Source: Taeniopygia guttata
Taxonomy: Eukaryota > Chordata > Aves > Passeriformes > Estrildidae
Assembly: GCF_048771995.1 (NCBI RefSeq)
Contig: NC_133026.1
Location: 101,959,001-102,023,000, forward strand
DNA: 64,000 nt
Direction of reading: 5' to 3'
A model generated the notes under the pieces. The model worked only from the letters and a program-made list of their open reading frames with translations. It was not told the DNA's origin and did not search any database. The position numbers and the translations under genes were made by a program. Shown piece by piece: positions 1 through 14,900 of this stretch (position 1 is its first letter; the number at the start of each line of letters is the position of its first letter).

Positions 1-2781
1 GTTTATTAACTCCTTTTTAATAGTGAAATTACTTCATTTACTGTGGACACCATTTCCTTTATAAGATGTAACCTGTTGTACACCTGACAGCCTGGAACTC
101 AAAACTTCTAATTATTCTCTGTACTGAAAAATATGGTATTTTTTGTTGAGTAGTTCTGTATGTTACTAATACAATATTTTCTATAATAATGTACCAGATT
201 GACATTAAAACGAAATAAAACCTGTACATGTGTGAGGCAGCCATAGCGAGTGAGCATGCCTAGATGGGTTTGATTTTAGGAATAAGCTGATATTTCTCTT
301 CAAAGCCACTGATGGCTTGTAAACAAATGTTGTGTTTAAAACATCTGCTTTTTGTAAAGAAACAGCAGGCATTTGGAAAGAACTATTGTAACACTTGCAC
401 TAGACATATGTATGAAATACGGTTTAATTATTCAATTACAAAATATAAACCATAAAAATATTTAAAATATTTTGCAGCATTTTATTTTTTGGTAAATATC
501 CAAACCTCTTAAAATTGCTTGCAGCTGTAGATTCCACTGAATTTTATTAAAAAGCTGTGCTAATATTTAAGGAAGTTACTTAATTTTCTGCACCAAATGT
601 TAGAGTAGTTTAAGTATTTGTTGCCAAATATGATAGTGAACAGGAGCCAAAGATAACATGGTTTGTTTGACAATTCTTCTGAAAATTTAGTCCTTTTGCA
701 TAATTTATCTGATCTGAAAAATGAAACCTATATAAATAGCAAGACTCTGGAAAAACAAAATGGCTCCAATCACCAATTTAAATATAAAAGTTCCTGATTT
801 TGAGCTAGGATAACACTGTATCTATCAGCCAATGCAGCTAACTAGTGAAAATTTTGCTATAAACTGGACTAGAAACTGCCCCTTTTCCGTGGGCGTGAGC
901 CTAGCATACAGAACTTTTAGGCCCGATCACAAAGACTGTCAGTAGCCAGTGGACCACCTACAGAGATGAAAGGAGAAAAGTTGTGTGCTCCAAATATCAA
1001 ATGAAAGAGACAGGATTTCTAACCTTTGCAGACTCTATTCTTTTTTTATGTAGTGCATTTTGTGATATTTGATCTTTCCTGAAACACAGCTCTTGAGGTC
1101 TAATCATTGGGTAAGATTTTTATTTTTCATTAAGAAATAAATAATTTCTGTCTAATAATGTTAGATAGTGAAATGTGTGATCCAAATCCATCTTGAAGAC
1201 TGAGAAATAAAAGAGCATACAAAAACTATTTCTGTAAAAATCCACGATTTTAAGTTCTCATTATCTCAGGGGACACTTTACCTGAGATTTTTCCCAAATT
1301 TGCATATGAACAAATAGAAACAGCCATCCTCAACACTTGAATCAGAACTGGAGATCAGAAATTATTAGTATGCTTTGCAAACACAGGTTGTACTTTGCTT
1401 ACAAAAGCATGTAATCTGGCTGTGTAGGGAGGTCTGATGTAATCTTGACATGCCAAACACTGTTCCAGAAGGAAAGACAGTTGGAAGTCTCAGATTTCTC
1501 TCTGGTGAGCTTGAAATATGCTCCAGATCCAAGTCTGCAGTCTGGAGTGATTCTTGTGACTGAAGTGAAGGTATCCTTGTAACTGCTTCTGAAAGCAGAT
1601 TTTGGTCCACAAGCTTTGGATTTCACATGGTAATGCAGAGCTTGTATAAGCCTCTTCAAAACAGTAAGACAGTTCTTCACATGGATGCCTTGTGGTCCTA
1701 GTGTCGTAACCATATGTATCAGGGAATTTTGTGAGGTGTTCTGTAAAGTTCTTTTTGCCTTTATACTGGAGTTTTCCCATAATTGAAACCAAAGGTTGAG
1801 ATTGGAGGATTGGAGAGTGGTGTGTCTTCAGGTCTTGTCCTGATATGAAGTCAGAACACTATAAGAATTTTGTCCCTGGCAGTAGGAAATGTTCTGTATC
1901 TTAGTGTGTGGAAATGCCCATGGAGATCTGCTATTTGCCCAGCTTTGTGGGTAATTATCAAATATTTTCTCTGCTGGTTTCTTTGTCAGCAGCAATTGTT
2001 TAAACCTTTTTGAAGAAATAGCCACATATTTCCTGCACAAATTTTATGAGGAAAAATATTGCTACACCATTTTGGACTTTTTTATTCCCTGTAAATTCTG
2101 CATTGAAAAAGGTCTGTAGCTGTATACTCTGAACTACCCAATTTGCATGGCAGAAGACCAATGAAAGGAGCTAAGGGAGTGGAACATCTCTGCTTCTGGA
2201 GCAGGAGTTTCTGGACCTTAGCCCCAGGGCATACTGGGTGGAAGAGTTGCCAGCCAGCAAATGTGGTGTTCTTCCAGGAAGAGGTGGCAGCAGTAGTGGG
2301 CATCACAGCATAAATATTAAGAGAGGGCTGAGAAACTATTGTCTTGAAGCTGGCTGTAGTGGCTCCTAGAGCCTGGCCTTTCACCAAAAGGGTTCTGCGT
2401 TCTGAGATATCTGAAAGGTAATCCATCTGGATTCAGAAAGCATGAGATCTTTTCTCCAGAGAAATCTACAAAGTCAAGCTACAAGAGAAGTAGACTGGCA
2501 GGCTGGCAGACGTTTTTCAAACCCTGCCTGTGTGTTGAAATTTTACTACAATAGAACCCTTGCTGGGGCTTGTTTAGATTTTGATGAACTGGCAAATTCT
2601 GATGAATTTTTCCAATCAGTTTCAGTTTTAAGCTCTGAGTATTATTCAATAATCCTGCTGTGCTGAAATGTGTTTTCTTTTACAACCTTCTGAATGCTGT
2701 TATGCCTAAATCCCACCTAATCCATGGTATTTGTTACCATAATAATGCTGATGTGAACCAAATGTTATATGCCTTTGACAG
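1..2781 (+). other. LAMA1: LAMA1 intron, 3' part
   Basis: AT-rich DNA before the first exon in the window. Apart from the minus-strand coding-like segment at 1365-2426 I see no exon, repeat or RNA gene. Confidence 0.8.
1365..2426 (-). pseudogene. Unidentified coding-like segment, possible decayed retrocopy
   Basis: On the minus strand four open stretches of 70-114 codons follow one another in different frames (from 2426, 2040, 1792 and 1713). The 1792 frame stays readable beyond its stop at 1490 for another 47 codons. Such frame-hopping openness without GT/AG boundaries suits a frameshifted processed copy inside a LAMA1 intron. I do not recognise the protein, see no clear poly(A) tail or flanking duplication, and chance openness is possible. 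Confidence 0.25.
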
Positions 2782-2922
2782 GAAAATGTAGAAGGTGAAA
2801 ACTGTGATCTCTGTAAACCAGGATTCTACAATTTGCAAGAAAGAAATCCTCAGGGCTGCACAGAGTGTTTTTGCTTTGGTGTTTCTGATGTCTGTGACAG
2901 TCTTACGTGGCCCATCAGTCAG
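2782..2922 (+). CDS. LAMA1: LAMA1 window exon 1: LE repeat before L4a
   Basis: Phase-0 exon of 47 codons. It reads [18 protein letters not shown] and later [12 protein letters not shown], an LE repeat whose cysteines lead into the first L4 domain. Acceptor ttgacag, donor gtattt. It is the first exon I can find; likely human exon 11. Confidence 0.93.
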
Positions 2923-5900
2923 GTATTTAAATGTTATGTCCATGACCTAATATTCTTTCTTCAGGCAGCTGCAAAATGTACTATATTTCTCTTTGACGTG
3001 CCCAAGTTAACTTCAGATACTGGTATGTGTCTCCTTACAGAAGAATGGATTTTTAGTATCATTGGGCAGTTCTGAGGCAGTCAGCAAGTCATCCCAGTGC
3101 AGGATTTGGCCCTGCTGACTTGCAGTAATATCAGAAGCATTGGGTAATGAAAGCTGCAATAATGCATTGGAAAAATGAACTTTTTTCTGACTGTTAAAGT
3201 GGGTTTTTTTTCATGCTGAAGAGATAAGCCCAAACCTCCTTCCTTGGTCTCATACCTAATGGACAAGGCTATTGGACCTCTGGCAATATGGCCAATACTG
3301 TTTCTTAGTAAACAGTGTTTATAAATATCACTGTTTTCTGATTAGAATGTTCTTAAGTTATGGGGCTTTGGGGCCACTCTTTTCCCACCTTATGTGTCTT
3401 TGCAGAGCTAGCTACACTTTGCTCTCCTGTTTTGTGTGTGAAATAAAAAGGAGGACAACATATCAAATTTACTGAAATTCTAAGATGATTGAATAAAACT
3501 CTTTCTGTGAGAAGAACAAAGTTCTCTCATCTTGGTCCCTCTTCTGGGGCTGTAGTTTTTGCTTTCCTCCAGCTCAGCCCTATATATAAATGGGGACAAT
3601 TGGCCTTGAAGCCTTTGAAATTCTGCATTTCTGTCTCAGGGAGCTGCATAGGTATAATGTTAATATTGTTGGAAGGATGAAAATCGCATACGTTATATTT
3701 TTGTTCCTGTCAAATAGAAGTGGAGACCATCCTAGTCTGAACATATACATATTTGCGTATCTTGGTATCAGACTTGGCTAATGGAAGTGTTTCAGATCCA
3801 GCAGTTTGAGTGAATACCTATGAAGAGGTGAACACTTTCTCAGTGGCACAAGTGCCTGACTGCCATTAATATTACTATTGTAGATTTCAGACATGACTGG
3901 ATGGCTCGTTACTGATCTGTACAAAGCAAGGAGCGTGCAGCCTCAGCGAAGCCAATTTGATGGACCCCATCAAATAAGTATTAACAACACTGAGGCTGTG
4001 AAAGTACTGAAAAATACTTATTACTGGTCAGCACCTGAGGCATATCTAGGAAATAAAGTAAGTACTCAGCTAAGAAGTCAAAACTCCTTCATAGGTTCTC
4101 TGTCTTGAGCATAACCTGTTGCTCTAAATATATGGTTTCTGTAATTAAATATTACGCATAAAGCTCAGTATAACCAAACTTCTCACTGTATCTCTGCTTT
4201 TTGAATCAGAATGTTCCTGTGCAGATATTCCCAGTACCCTCTCTTTGCACTTTGAGTTCATCCACTTCCCTCCATCATCTCTCTGCTTCCTTCCCTGTCT
4301 ATCCCTGACATGATATAATATTTCTTGACTGTTACTGACTTATATGCTCATTTCCCATCCACTTGGTTTTTATCCCAAAACTTACACCCTTAATGCCTTG
4401 TCCAATAACAGTAGATGGAACCATTAAAATCTCTTGCCTGCTTCTTAGCCATCTTGTGTTTCCAAACAACTAGTCTTTAATTTTTTCCCTGTTTACTAGC
4501 TAAAGCTCTAGTAACTAGGTGTCCTAGTTTTTGCAGCAGAATCACAGAATAGCTGAGGTTGGAAGGGACCTCTGGGGGTCATCTTGCCCAATCTCTGTCC
4601 TCAAGCAGGAACACCTGGAGCAGTTAACCAAGTACCATGATCAGAGAGCTGCTTCTGAGTATCTCCAAGGATGGAGGCTCCACAACCTCTCTGAGCAACC
4701 TGTGCCACTGTGTAGGCACCCTCACAATAAGTGTTTCCTGATGTTCAGCAGGAACCTCCTGTATTTCAGGTTGTGGTCATTGCCTCTTTTCCTGGCACAG
4801 GGCACTACTGAAAAGAGCCCAGCTCCATCCTCTGTGCACCCTCTCTTAAGATGTTTGCATATATTAATAAGATCTCTCTGAGCCTTTTGTAGGTGGGACA
4901 GTCCTGCTACTCTTGGTCTTTCCTCATATGAAAGATGCTTCAGGCTCTTAATAATTTTAGTGGCCCTTTGCTGGACTCTTTTCAGTATGTATTTTTCAGT
5001 ATCTCTCTCTTGTACTGGGAGGCCCCGAACTGGAGTCAGAACTGCAGCTGTGGCCTCACCAGTGGTGAGCAGAGGAGAACCTTGCAGCTTTAGCTGTAAC
5101 TATTTTCAGTCCACTCTCTCTGCCCATGCAGCTGTGTTTATTACTGGTATAGTCACACAGTAATTGAAAACAAGTGTAAGAAGTGTATCATTAGAGAACA
5201 GATTTTGCACAGGGCAAAAACACATTCAAATTCTGATTTCTTATTCATTTAATATAGGTCTAATTGTTGATTAACTTACTTTGTAGTAGTCAGCAGCAGA
5301 TGAGGGGCTAAGAACCCTGAAAGGTGGTATACGGAATGTGAAAAATTCCTATATGCTGTACCCCTTGGCTAGGATTATAATGTACACCTCAGCTGTCTGT
5401 TTAGAGTCCTGTTAGTGTTTCACTGAATGAGGGCACTTATCTGAATCACCTGTAGAGCCTTGAGCTAGCTCTCACCACCTGTACAGCAGCAAGCCAGGTC
5501 TTGTTCCTGTGCTGATGCTCACGGCACATTATGCTTTTTCTGTAAAATGGTGTTTGTAATCCTACAGTTGTCTTATAATTTGGGCATTGTACTGACCCAT
5601 GTAACTTCTTTGTGTTGGTTGGAGGTTATTGTGTTGTTAAGGCTTTGCTTTTTGTTGTTTCAGCTCACAGCTTTTAGTGGAGACTTGAAGTATACAGTAT
5701 CTTATGACATTCCAATGGAGAGCGTGGACAGTGATATAGTGTCTAGTGTGGATGTCATCATTCAGGTGGATTTTTTTTTCTGCTTGTTACTATTCAGATG
5801 TTATTAAGAATCTATGAAGGCGTTACAAAATAAAATAATTTCTATAGTAGTGGTTTTAAGTCCCTTAAAAGTCATTATCAGAATATTCTTATAATTTCTC

Positions 5901-8900
5901 TCATTTTCTAATCCATTTGTCTGAAATTGTAGGTATGCAATACTAGTTTTAAATGCTAAATACTTAGAATTTAATCTGTGTGTATATGGGTGAGTTGCTT
6001 ATTACCAAATGTACAAAGCTGTATTTACAAAACAAACTGCAATAAACTGGAAAGACTTATGCTTATGAGACAGGTGAGTGTTCTTGCTGATTGCTTACTT
6101 TTCTAGATTTATCTTGCAATTAAAAAGTAAGGCTCTATACTGAATCCAGCCATCTCCAAAAGCATAATTTTTTTTATGTACTAGCAATAGAACAGAGGAG
6201 AAAGGAGATTCTGTTTTGTAGAGGTATTTGATTTTTGCAATTCAGTTTATTATTTTACAAAAGATTTCTGAAGACTGTGAATCAAGAGAGAACGGGATTG
6301 TGGTCTTGAAGCCACAGAAAGTGTTGACCTTTTACTTACTGTGTCTTAATGTAAGGAATTTATTTTGATTCCCTCTTCTCTGTGTTACATGGATGTGTAT
6401 TTGACACTAAATGTTACTGCTTAATAAAATTTACATGCAAATATGGAAAATGTTTTCTCTTGTCCTTCAATTTCAGGGTAACAGGCAGATTCTGAGTACA
6501 AGAGCAGCAGGCTTATCATTACAGCCATATGAGGAGTATTCTAATTCAGTGAGACTTGTGTCAGAGAATTTCATAGATTTTAATACAAAAAAGGCAATAG
6601 ACCGGGAGATGTTGATGACTGTTCTGGCAAATGTAACCCATCTTCTGATCAGGGCCAACTACAACATTGCCAAAAAGGCTGTGTACAGGTAAGTGAGATA
6701 AAATATTCAAGTTAATCTATATACTTCTCTTATTTTTCTGCATATGAATCATGATTCTTAGTGGCAGTATTCCTGAAGTTTTATGTTAATAGTTTCTAGA
6801 AAAAATGTTGTTTATTGAATTTTCCTAAGACCAGTCTTTGTCCCCAAAATGCAGTCATATGGAGTGTACGGTAAGGGACATTTGATTTTAAAGATATTTG
6901 ACAGCAGAGATGTTGTCTTCTGCTTTAAAGTAAGAGTGCATAAAAGCCTTATTACAATGACTACTGTTTTTAGGGGGAAATGCCTCCAGAACTGTCTACA
7001 GTATGCTTATTTTGGGTATGTGGCAAGTTAACCCATCACTAACTATTGAAAACCTGTGAATAAAGACATTGATTGTAATTTCTTTTGATGTGTGTTTGTG
7101 GATGTTACTGAGACTCATCTCTAAGGGAGTCCTTAATAGGAAAATTAGGCTGCAATGCATTAGCTGATCATTCCATAGTCTCAAAGCAGCATTGGCAGAT
7201 GCTTACAGTGTCAGACCTTACAGATCTTTGTTTCACCTCTTCTCCAAGATACAGGAATAAAGTTATATTGCTCTCAAGGGAACCAGCTTCATCATTTACT
7301 TACTTAATTTCCTTACACTCACTGGCAGCCTTTCTTCCTTATTCCCTAATTAGAGCATGGTGCTAATAACACTAAAGTTATAGATTCAAATCCCATATGG
7401 TCCATTTATTAAAGAGCTGGACTTGATGATCCCTTTCAAATCAAAAAATTCTGTGAATATTTTGTCATTTGGTAGCAATTCCTGTCAATAAAGCAGGAAT
7501 TGATACCAAATTTGCTTTGTGTACCCACACCACTCTGGCAAAATTTGTTCATTTAGGGATAGTGTGTTTGTCTTTATGGAATGTTTGTAAAGATTTCGTA
7601 CAAAAATGTTACTTGTGTCTGAGGAGGTTGTCTCTTCCAGTAACAATAATGATAACAGGAGACATCTGCAAATGCTGTGATAAGAGTATGATCACACACT
7701 TCTTAAAGATTTGTGCCTGTTCCTCAGTTATCCTTGCCGGGGAGCAGCGCTCACTGGTGTTACTTCCCTGGAAGCAAACTGTCCTGCTCAAGATAAGTCT
7801 GGGGAAACAAAGGATGTGATGTTTTCCTGTTTAACCCTAGGCTGGACTCCGTGACCCTGGATATTGCAAGTGCAAATGTTATAGATCTTTCTTCAGCACC
7901 AGATGTGGAATTCTGTGAATGTCCTCAAGGTTACACAGGATTATCCTGTGAGGTAACCTCTTACAGTATTTTGTGTATGCAAAATTATCTCCTATTGCAA
8001 AGGATCTAGGTTTAAAGGCAGGCTGCCTTTAATTAAACTACCATTAAAGTATGTTTTCTGTGGTGAATTGCTGCCTACTATACTTTATGCAATCCTGAAG
8101 GTATTTTCTTTCAGATACTCTAAATGGGATTTTAAACTTATTTATTGAATTTTTTTTTATGGCACTAAAATATGATGATGTGCTTCAGAATATCAGTGTT
8201 TAAGAGGGAGCAGCTATTAAAACTATGTGAAGATATTTTGAGCTTCCCTTACTCATTAATAGCACTTTTTCTGGAGCTGGATCACGTTCAGTTTATTCCT
8301 ATTGTGTGCCATTAAGTTTATGGAGGCAATGAGGAATCTTAGCAGGGAGGAATGCCAGCTTTTGGAAGAGCCCACAGGGGTGAAATGCATTGTGCAAGGT
8401 GGTGTCTTGTGTATCTGTAAATAGAAGATTTAGAGAGGCACAGTCCTACTGCAGAATAGCAGACATTATTTTGACAAATAATTTAAGTATGAAAATATTG
8501 AAATTGTGCTATAGCATTGTTAATGATTCCACAGAGGTGTAGAATATCTGTTCTATTGTCCCATAATAAGGAATTTCACATATTAAACCACAGAAAAGTT
8601 AACTTTCATGCCTCCAGGGAACAAAGGGATGAATCAAAGTTTTATGGAGTTAATTCTTATCCCCTTTATCCAGTGCAAGTAAAAACCAACCACTTGAAAA
8701 GAGCTACAGTGACATCAATAGGGTTGAAAGAGCATTCATTTACCACAGTGTGAATGGGTTGGATGGTGGGTGGTCGGAAGTGCACTCTTTGAAAAAGTTT
8801 TGAAGTGTATTTGCAACACACATAATGCTACTGCTATTTTTCCCTTCATTTCTTTTCAGTCCTGTCTCCCTGGGTACTACCGTGTGGATGGAATACTCTT

Positions 8901-11900
8901 TGGAGGTATTTGTCAACCCTGCAAGTGCAATGGGCATGCAACTGAGTGTGACATTCACGGTGTTTGCTTTGTAAGTCATCCTTCAAAGTGTTCTGCGTTT
9001 CTAGCATCTATTTAGTGTGCATAATTTCAAACTATGGGTACCAAGTGTTTATTTTTGTTGGTTTTCACTGTTTAGTTCAGAGTATGTTTCAAGACTCCAT
9101 TATTGTGTTTTCCAATAAACAATTTGTTTCAGTTTATTATTTCAAGTGGGGAATAGTCAGAACTAATATAAAAATGCCATCATATACTGGCTGATAAAAA
9201 TCTTGATTTTGTTTTCTGCAGGTTCCCGAAAGGAACAAATTGAAGCAGTGAATATCTGTTTTCAGATATATGTGCATCTTCCATGACTAACACCAGTGGA
9301 AATTGCACATTACCTTGTGAAGAAAAAATTTAGCTCTCAGATCTCTTCTGAAAATTTAAGGTTACTGGAATAAAATGGCTAAACACCAGTGAAAACTATA
9401 TATGTTTATTACTGCAAATGTGTGCAATATGTGAAATACATTTAAGTATGTGTATAAATAATGTACCTGGCTTCATAAAATATATTCTAAAATGTAGGAA
9501 AAAACCATCAGGATTGTCATAACTCAGAAAAAAAATCCAACACTTATTTTCAGGGTTCTAGGAAGTTCTTCATGGCTTGAAGAATGGCTTCCTTGGATGT
9601 CATACTGCATGCAGACTGCTGTAGGAATCCCTCAGGGGCCAAAAAACTTTGAAGAGAAAATACAAAAAGATTTTTTCCATGTCTCACAGGCTTGTCAACA
9701 TAACACAACAGGACCTTTCTGTGATCAGTGCTTGCCTGGCTTCTATGGAAATCCATCCCAAGGAACATCTGAGGACTGCCAGCCCTGTGCATGTCCTCTG
9801 AGTTCTGCTGCAAACAAGTAAGCTTCTTATGCAAGACTGTCTTTTGCATCTTCAGCAAAAATAGAAAGTGAGAAAAATAAAAATGTCATGACATCTGAAG
9901 GTGATAGAAAAGGAATTTTTTTTCTTCATCTTTGCTTATATCTCATAGAAACATTATTTTTTGAGGCAGACAAATATATAGACTCGGCTAAAACGGGATG
10001 AGTGAACTGGTATGATTTTGCACAGTGGATGAAAGTAATAATTCAACCTGTCCTTGAACTTTGCACAAAAACCATGGTTATCGTCGTTGTTTTTTAAGAA
10101 AACAGTAGAAGGACAGAAGCATTGTATCTAGTATCTAAAAAAAGGAACTCAGTACAGTAATTGCACTGCTTTCCTTGAATGAAAGCCAAATATTTAGGAA
10201 GTTCTAAAATCTTGCTTTTCAGGTGAAAAAAACCAAGATTTTTTGAAAATTATACATTTATTTTGACACATTCTAATGTTAAAAGCATTGTTAAACTAGG
10301 AAAAATTGCAATTGTGTGTTCATATAGCAACATATGCAAGGAAGGGCGGATACTGAATGTTTGCAGAAGTCTTGTGATTCTGTGCATTGATGCCAACTGC
10401 CGTAACTATTCTTAATAGTTTCAGTCCCACTTGCCAGCTGAGTGAAGAAGGTGGGATTGTCTGTGACAAATGTCTTCCAGGCTACACTGGTTCTCAATGT
10501 GAAAGGTATGTACACTAATTTTGGGTGAAACATCTATATCATTGCCATCACTAAGTGGTGATCATCTTATCTTCCTTGTATTGTTCATAGCACATGTACA
10601 GAGCATTCCTAATAACATTTTCCATATTATTTTGTCTTTCACTGTAATACAGAGACACTTTAGTTTCAAATTTAAAAGGAAAAACTCCCTTCAGTGAGGG
10701 GAGTATATGACATGACCACATGCCAGCTGATAAGGTTTTTAAACTCTAATGCAGGTGTGCTAATGGTTACTATGGGAATCCTCTTATGCCTGGACAGTCG
10801 TGTGCTCCTTGTGAATGCAATGGCAATGTAAACCCTCAAGAAGAGGGCCACTGTGATCCCTCCACAGGACAGTGCCTGAAATGTCTGGGGAACACAGCAG
10901 GTCACCACTGTGAAAAGTGTGCTGATGGGTATTATGGGGATGCAGTGATTGACAAGAACTGTCGTGGTAAGTTGTTATTTTTATTACTCTCAACATTTAA
11001 AGAACACAAAAATATAGTGTTCACGTGCAAGATGGATGGGGACGTGTGCATCTTTGCTGAAAGGGTTTAACCTTCAAGTTGTGAGTTGGCAAGTGCAGGT
11101 TGAAAACTCTGGGGCTGGGTCAGGCTGAGGGAGGGGAATGTATTTTGTTAGGGTTTTATACTTGGTATCCCTGGAACTTATTGATTTGCTTAACACTGTC
11201 CCTCCAGTGACATGCTGGACACATTTCCTACTTCTGAATGTCACATATAGGGCTGGAAGGAAAAAACTTTTCAAATACAGCTATTCAGAGGTGTTTTGTT
11301 GTGGGTTTTTTTTTAAGTTTTATTCCAAATGCACAGGCATTTCTGTGGTATATTAGCATCTGAGGGATATAAACAGATGAAACACATCCTATACCAGATT
11401 TTGAATTCTGTATAATAATGGATGTCTATAGATACACATAAATATTTTTTTAATTTGATTTCTTTTTGTCTGAACACAAGCCTGTGCCTGCCATGTGAAT
11501 GGTTCCCTTTCAAGTACTTGTCAACATGAGACAGGTGTCTGCTCCTGCAAATCAAATGTAATTGGAGAAAAGTGTGATAAATGCTTGGTAAGCAGATATA
11601 TTGCCTGTTGCTAATTTATATGTTTTCTTGTCTTTCTCCTTATCTGTAGATTTTGATTTGAGCAGACACAGAGAATAGCAGCAAATAGGTTTGGGGGAGA
11701 GGGGCCTGTGGAGTGGAGACCAAAGTTCATCTGCAGAGGTTTTTGTGGCTGAAAATTGCTGTGCATGTGCTCATTTCAGATGTGAAGCTATGTAATTGAC
11801 TCAGCACCCTCCTGCATAGGGCTGTTCAGGCTAGTGCTGTGCGGTCAAAAACCAAACCAAACACTGTTAACAAACCTGAAGGGATCTCAGAGCTGTGCTT

Positions 11901-14900
11901 CTGTGAAATGAGAACTGAGTAGGGAGTATCTGAAGAAATGTGTTTGGTGATAATACATACATCATGGTTAAACAGTAGCTGAAAGGCAGGCCTGCTATAA
12001 CAACAAGCAGATATTCACTGATATAAACCAGCAGTTTCCAGTGTATGCTAAGCATAGAACTACATCAGAGACCAGAGCAGGAGATCTGTGCACAGTTACT
12101 GCCTTTTGTGCCGGCCCAGCTGAATGAATGTGCATGTACACCGGGTCACTGACCTGCCCTGTTCTAGGCTTTCATTCATAGTCACAGGTGTTTGATCAGC
12201 ACAGCCCAGCCTCACCTCATGCAAGTCTTTAAATTAGAATAACATCAGACTTCAAAACATAGTGTCTTGCTTGGGAGATTAGAGGACCATGAGAGCATTT
12301 CAGGGTTGAGTTTTTCACCCAAGTGCATATTGGTTTATAGCTGGCAACAGTGAAGACATAATGCCAGGGAGTCTTTCCACAGCAGTCATGCAGTGCTGGC
12401 CAAGATTCATGCAGGTCAGACATCATGGGGAGTAAACAAGAGAAAACAAGAGTGTATATTGTAGTGTTTTCAAAATTTACGGAACAGCACAAATCTATTT
12501 ATTTCTTTTCCAACAGAACGGGTATTATGGGCTGCTAACTGGGCTTGGCTGTGTTCCCTGCAACTGCAGTCAGTTTGGCTCGGTGTCTGAGGACTGCAAT
12601 CATCAGGGGCAGTGTCACTGTGTGCCAGGAGTGGCTGGAGAGAAGTGTGATCGTTGTGCTCATGGCTTTTACGCGTTCCGGGATGGTGGCTGCACACGTA
12701 AGCTCTAATCCATGATCCTTCCAGAGTTGGTCTGGAATTTCTTTCAGCACTATATTGTATGTTGACCTCTGGCAAAGGTCAGTTGTTTTGATGACAATAC
12801 AGAAGAATCTGTAGGAAGGTCTACTAATGCTTTGATTAAGCTAGGGAACAAAATGTTTCTTTGCTTACTGTGTGGCTCCTTGTAAAAGGTGGTGACTATG
12901 AAATAACTCATAAAGTGTGCGTGAGAGAAATATTACATCCTCAATGGCTCCTTTGTCTCTTTATTACAGAACCCTTCAGTCCTTCAAAGAGAATGAAACC
13001 TTTTTTTTTTCTGCAGTTGGGAAAGTGAAGATCTACTCCTAAAGATTTTTACTTTATTTTTTTTTTATTTAACTCTTAAATATGTGTTTCATACTTTGAT
13101 AAAAAGTCATTGAGTCTGTTTTCCCATCATCACCTGTCTGTGTGCAATTTTTAGTCATGATAAGGAAGAAATTGTTCGTCTAAAAGGAGAATATGCCATC
13201 AAAACCTAATTTTTCATGTTATTAAGATGCCCTTTTCAATACAGTATAGCTAAAGGAATGCCTGCCTTTTCTCCAGCCAGATAAAGCCACTTTTCTCATG
13301 TCTCAAACAGTACATTAAAATGAAATATGCAAGGAGATTGTGATAAGATTGTTTTGAAATGAATATACTTTGTCTATACTAAGAATCAAAGATCCCTTGG
13401 GTACCTTTAACCATTTCATTATTGGAAATTACTTAAATGTTACCAAAAATATTAAGAAGATCACTTCTTTGAAATTCTGCTTTTTAACTGAAATACTATT
13501 TTGTTTCTTAAATAGCCAAGTGCATCCTGCAATAGTTAGTTATTATAAAAATAATTATCTCTCCCTATTATTCAATAAGCAGTTCTTGAGATTATTCCTT
13601 TCACCTGCTTGAGAACATTAACTTATCTCCTGATGAGTTTTATGTTGTCTATAACAGAAAAGTTTTCCTACAAATGTACTCTACTCCAGAAGTTTTATTT
13701 GGTCTTGTTGATCCCCCTGTGGAAGTGCAGCACTACTTTTTGAAACACCAAATAGGCTAAGTCAATAAGCAATAATGGGCTTCCATTAAAAAGATGAAAT
13801 GTCACTGTGGTCATGGTTTGTTTCTCAGTGATTAGGGATGACAAGAAGTTTCTAGTGGAACAGACAAATATACTGCATAAGAAAAAAAAGATAATTGGTG
13901 GTCTTGGAGTTTATTCTCTGTAGTAAAATGTGGATAATGTTACCATTTGGTTCTGTTTCTCTTGCAGCCTGTGACTGTGCCCATACTCAGAACAACTGTA
14001 ATGCTGATTCTGGCCAGTGCATTTGTCCCCCTCACACTCAGGGACAAAAGTGTGAACTCTGTGAAGAAAATTACTGGGGACTCTCTCCTAAACTTGGTTG
14101 CAAGGTATGGTAAGTTGGGTGAAAAGCCATGGCTCTTAAAAGCAGTTTGCCTTATGGAAATGTCAGAATTGGACTCTTTTTTTGAGAACCAAGATCTTTA
14201 TTCTGTCTCAGTGTTAAGTACCATGCTCACATTAAAACAAAAAACAGCAAAACAACAGATGGCACAATGTTTATTGAGGAACCTTCTAAGAGAGCTTTCT
14301 TCGAAAATACTATCAGAGTGCTTATTCTGGATAGGTGCATAGTTCACATTGAAATTGTGAGATGTGTATTCTAACATTTAGGTGTTTAAATAATGGTACT
14401 AAACCAGAATTATAGCAGCAAGGGGCAACTGGGAACTTATTTTCTGTGCAAATCAATAAGTAATAATGTTACAGATTTAAGAACATTGGAAGTGTCTTGA
14501 AAGTTACTGAAGGCATTTTTCCTGAAAATTTATAATTTAAATGGTATAATGTAGTTAATGTTTAATGGGTGGAATAATGATAGCTCCCATTATCTCAGCT
14601 TAATACCTATGATTTAGGAATAAAATGCAAAGTCAGTGCAAATCTAAGGAATAGCAACCATTTATGCCTTTAGGTTCATGCAGTAAATTCCTGTCAGATA
14701 TGGCATTGGTCCAAACTATTTTATAAATGTTGAGATTTTAAAAAGCCTCAGTCACATGAATGTAATGGGTAACTTCAGTGGAGAAACCACAAATATAATC
14801 AACTTGACAAGGGCTGTCATTACATGCAGTGAGTAGTTAAGTGTCAGCCAAATTTGTATCCTTTTTCTCTCTTTAATTTTTTAGAGTAAGGGTGATAAAG

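Noticed and set aside
7349..7421. A tRNA-Ile gene
   Set aside because: The match covers only part of a tRNA, the acceptor and D arms are decayed, and a CR1 tail follows directly; it is a SINE head.
13947..14342. 131-codon + strand open frame
   Set aside because: It overlaps LAMA1 exon 12 in another frame; the laminin frame has splice sites and cysteine pattern.
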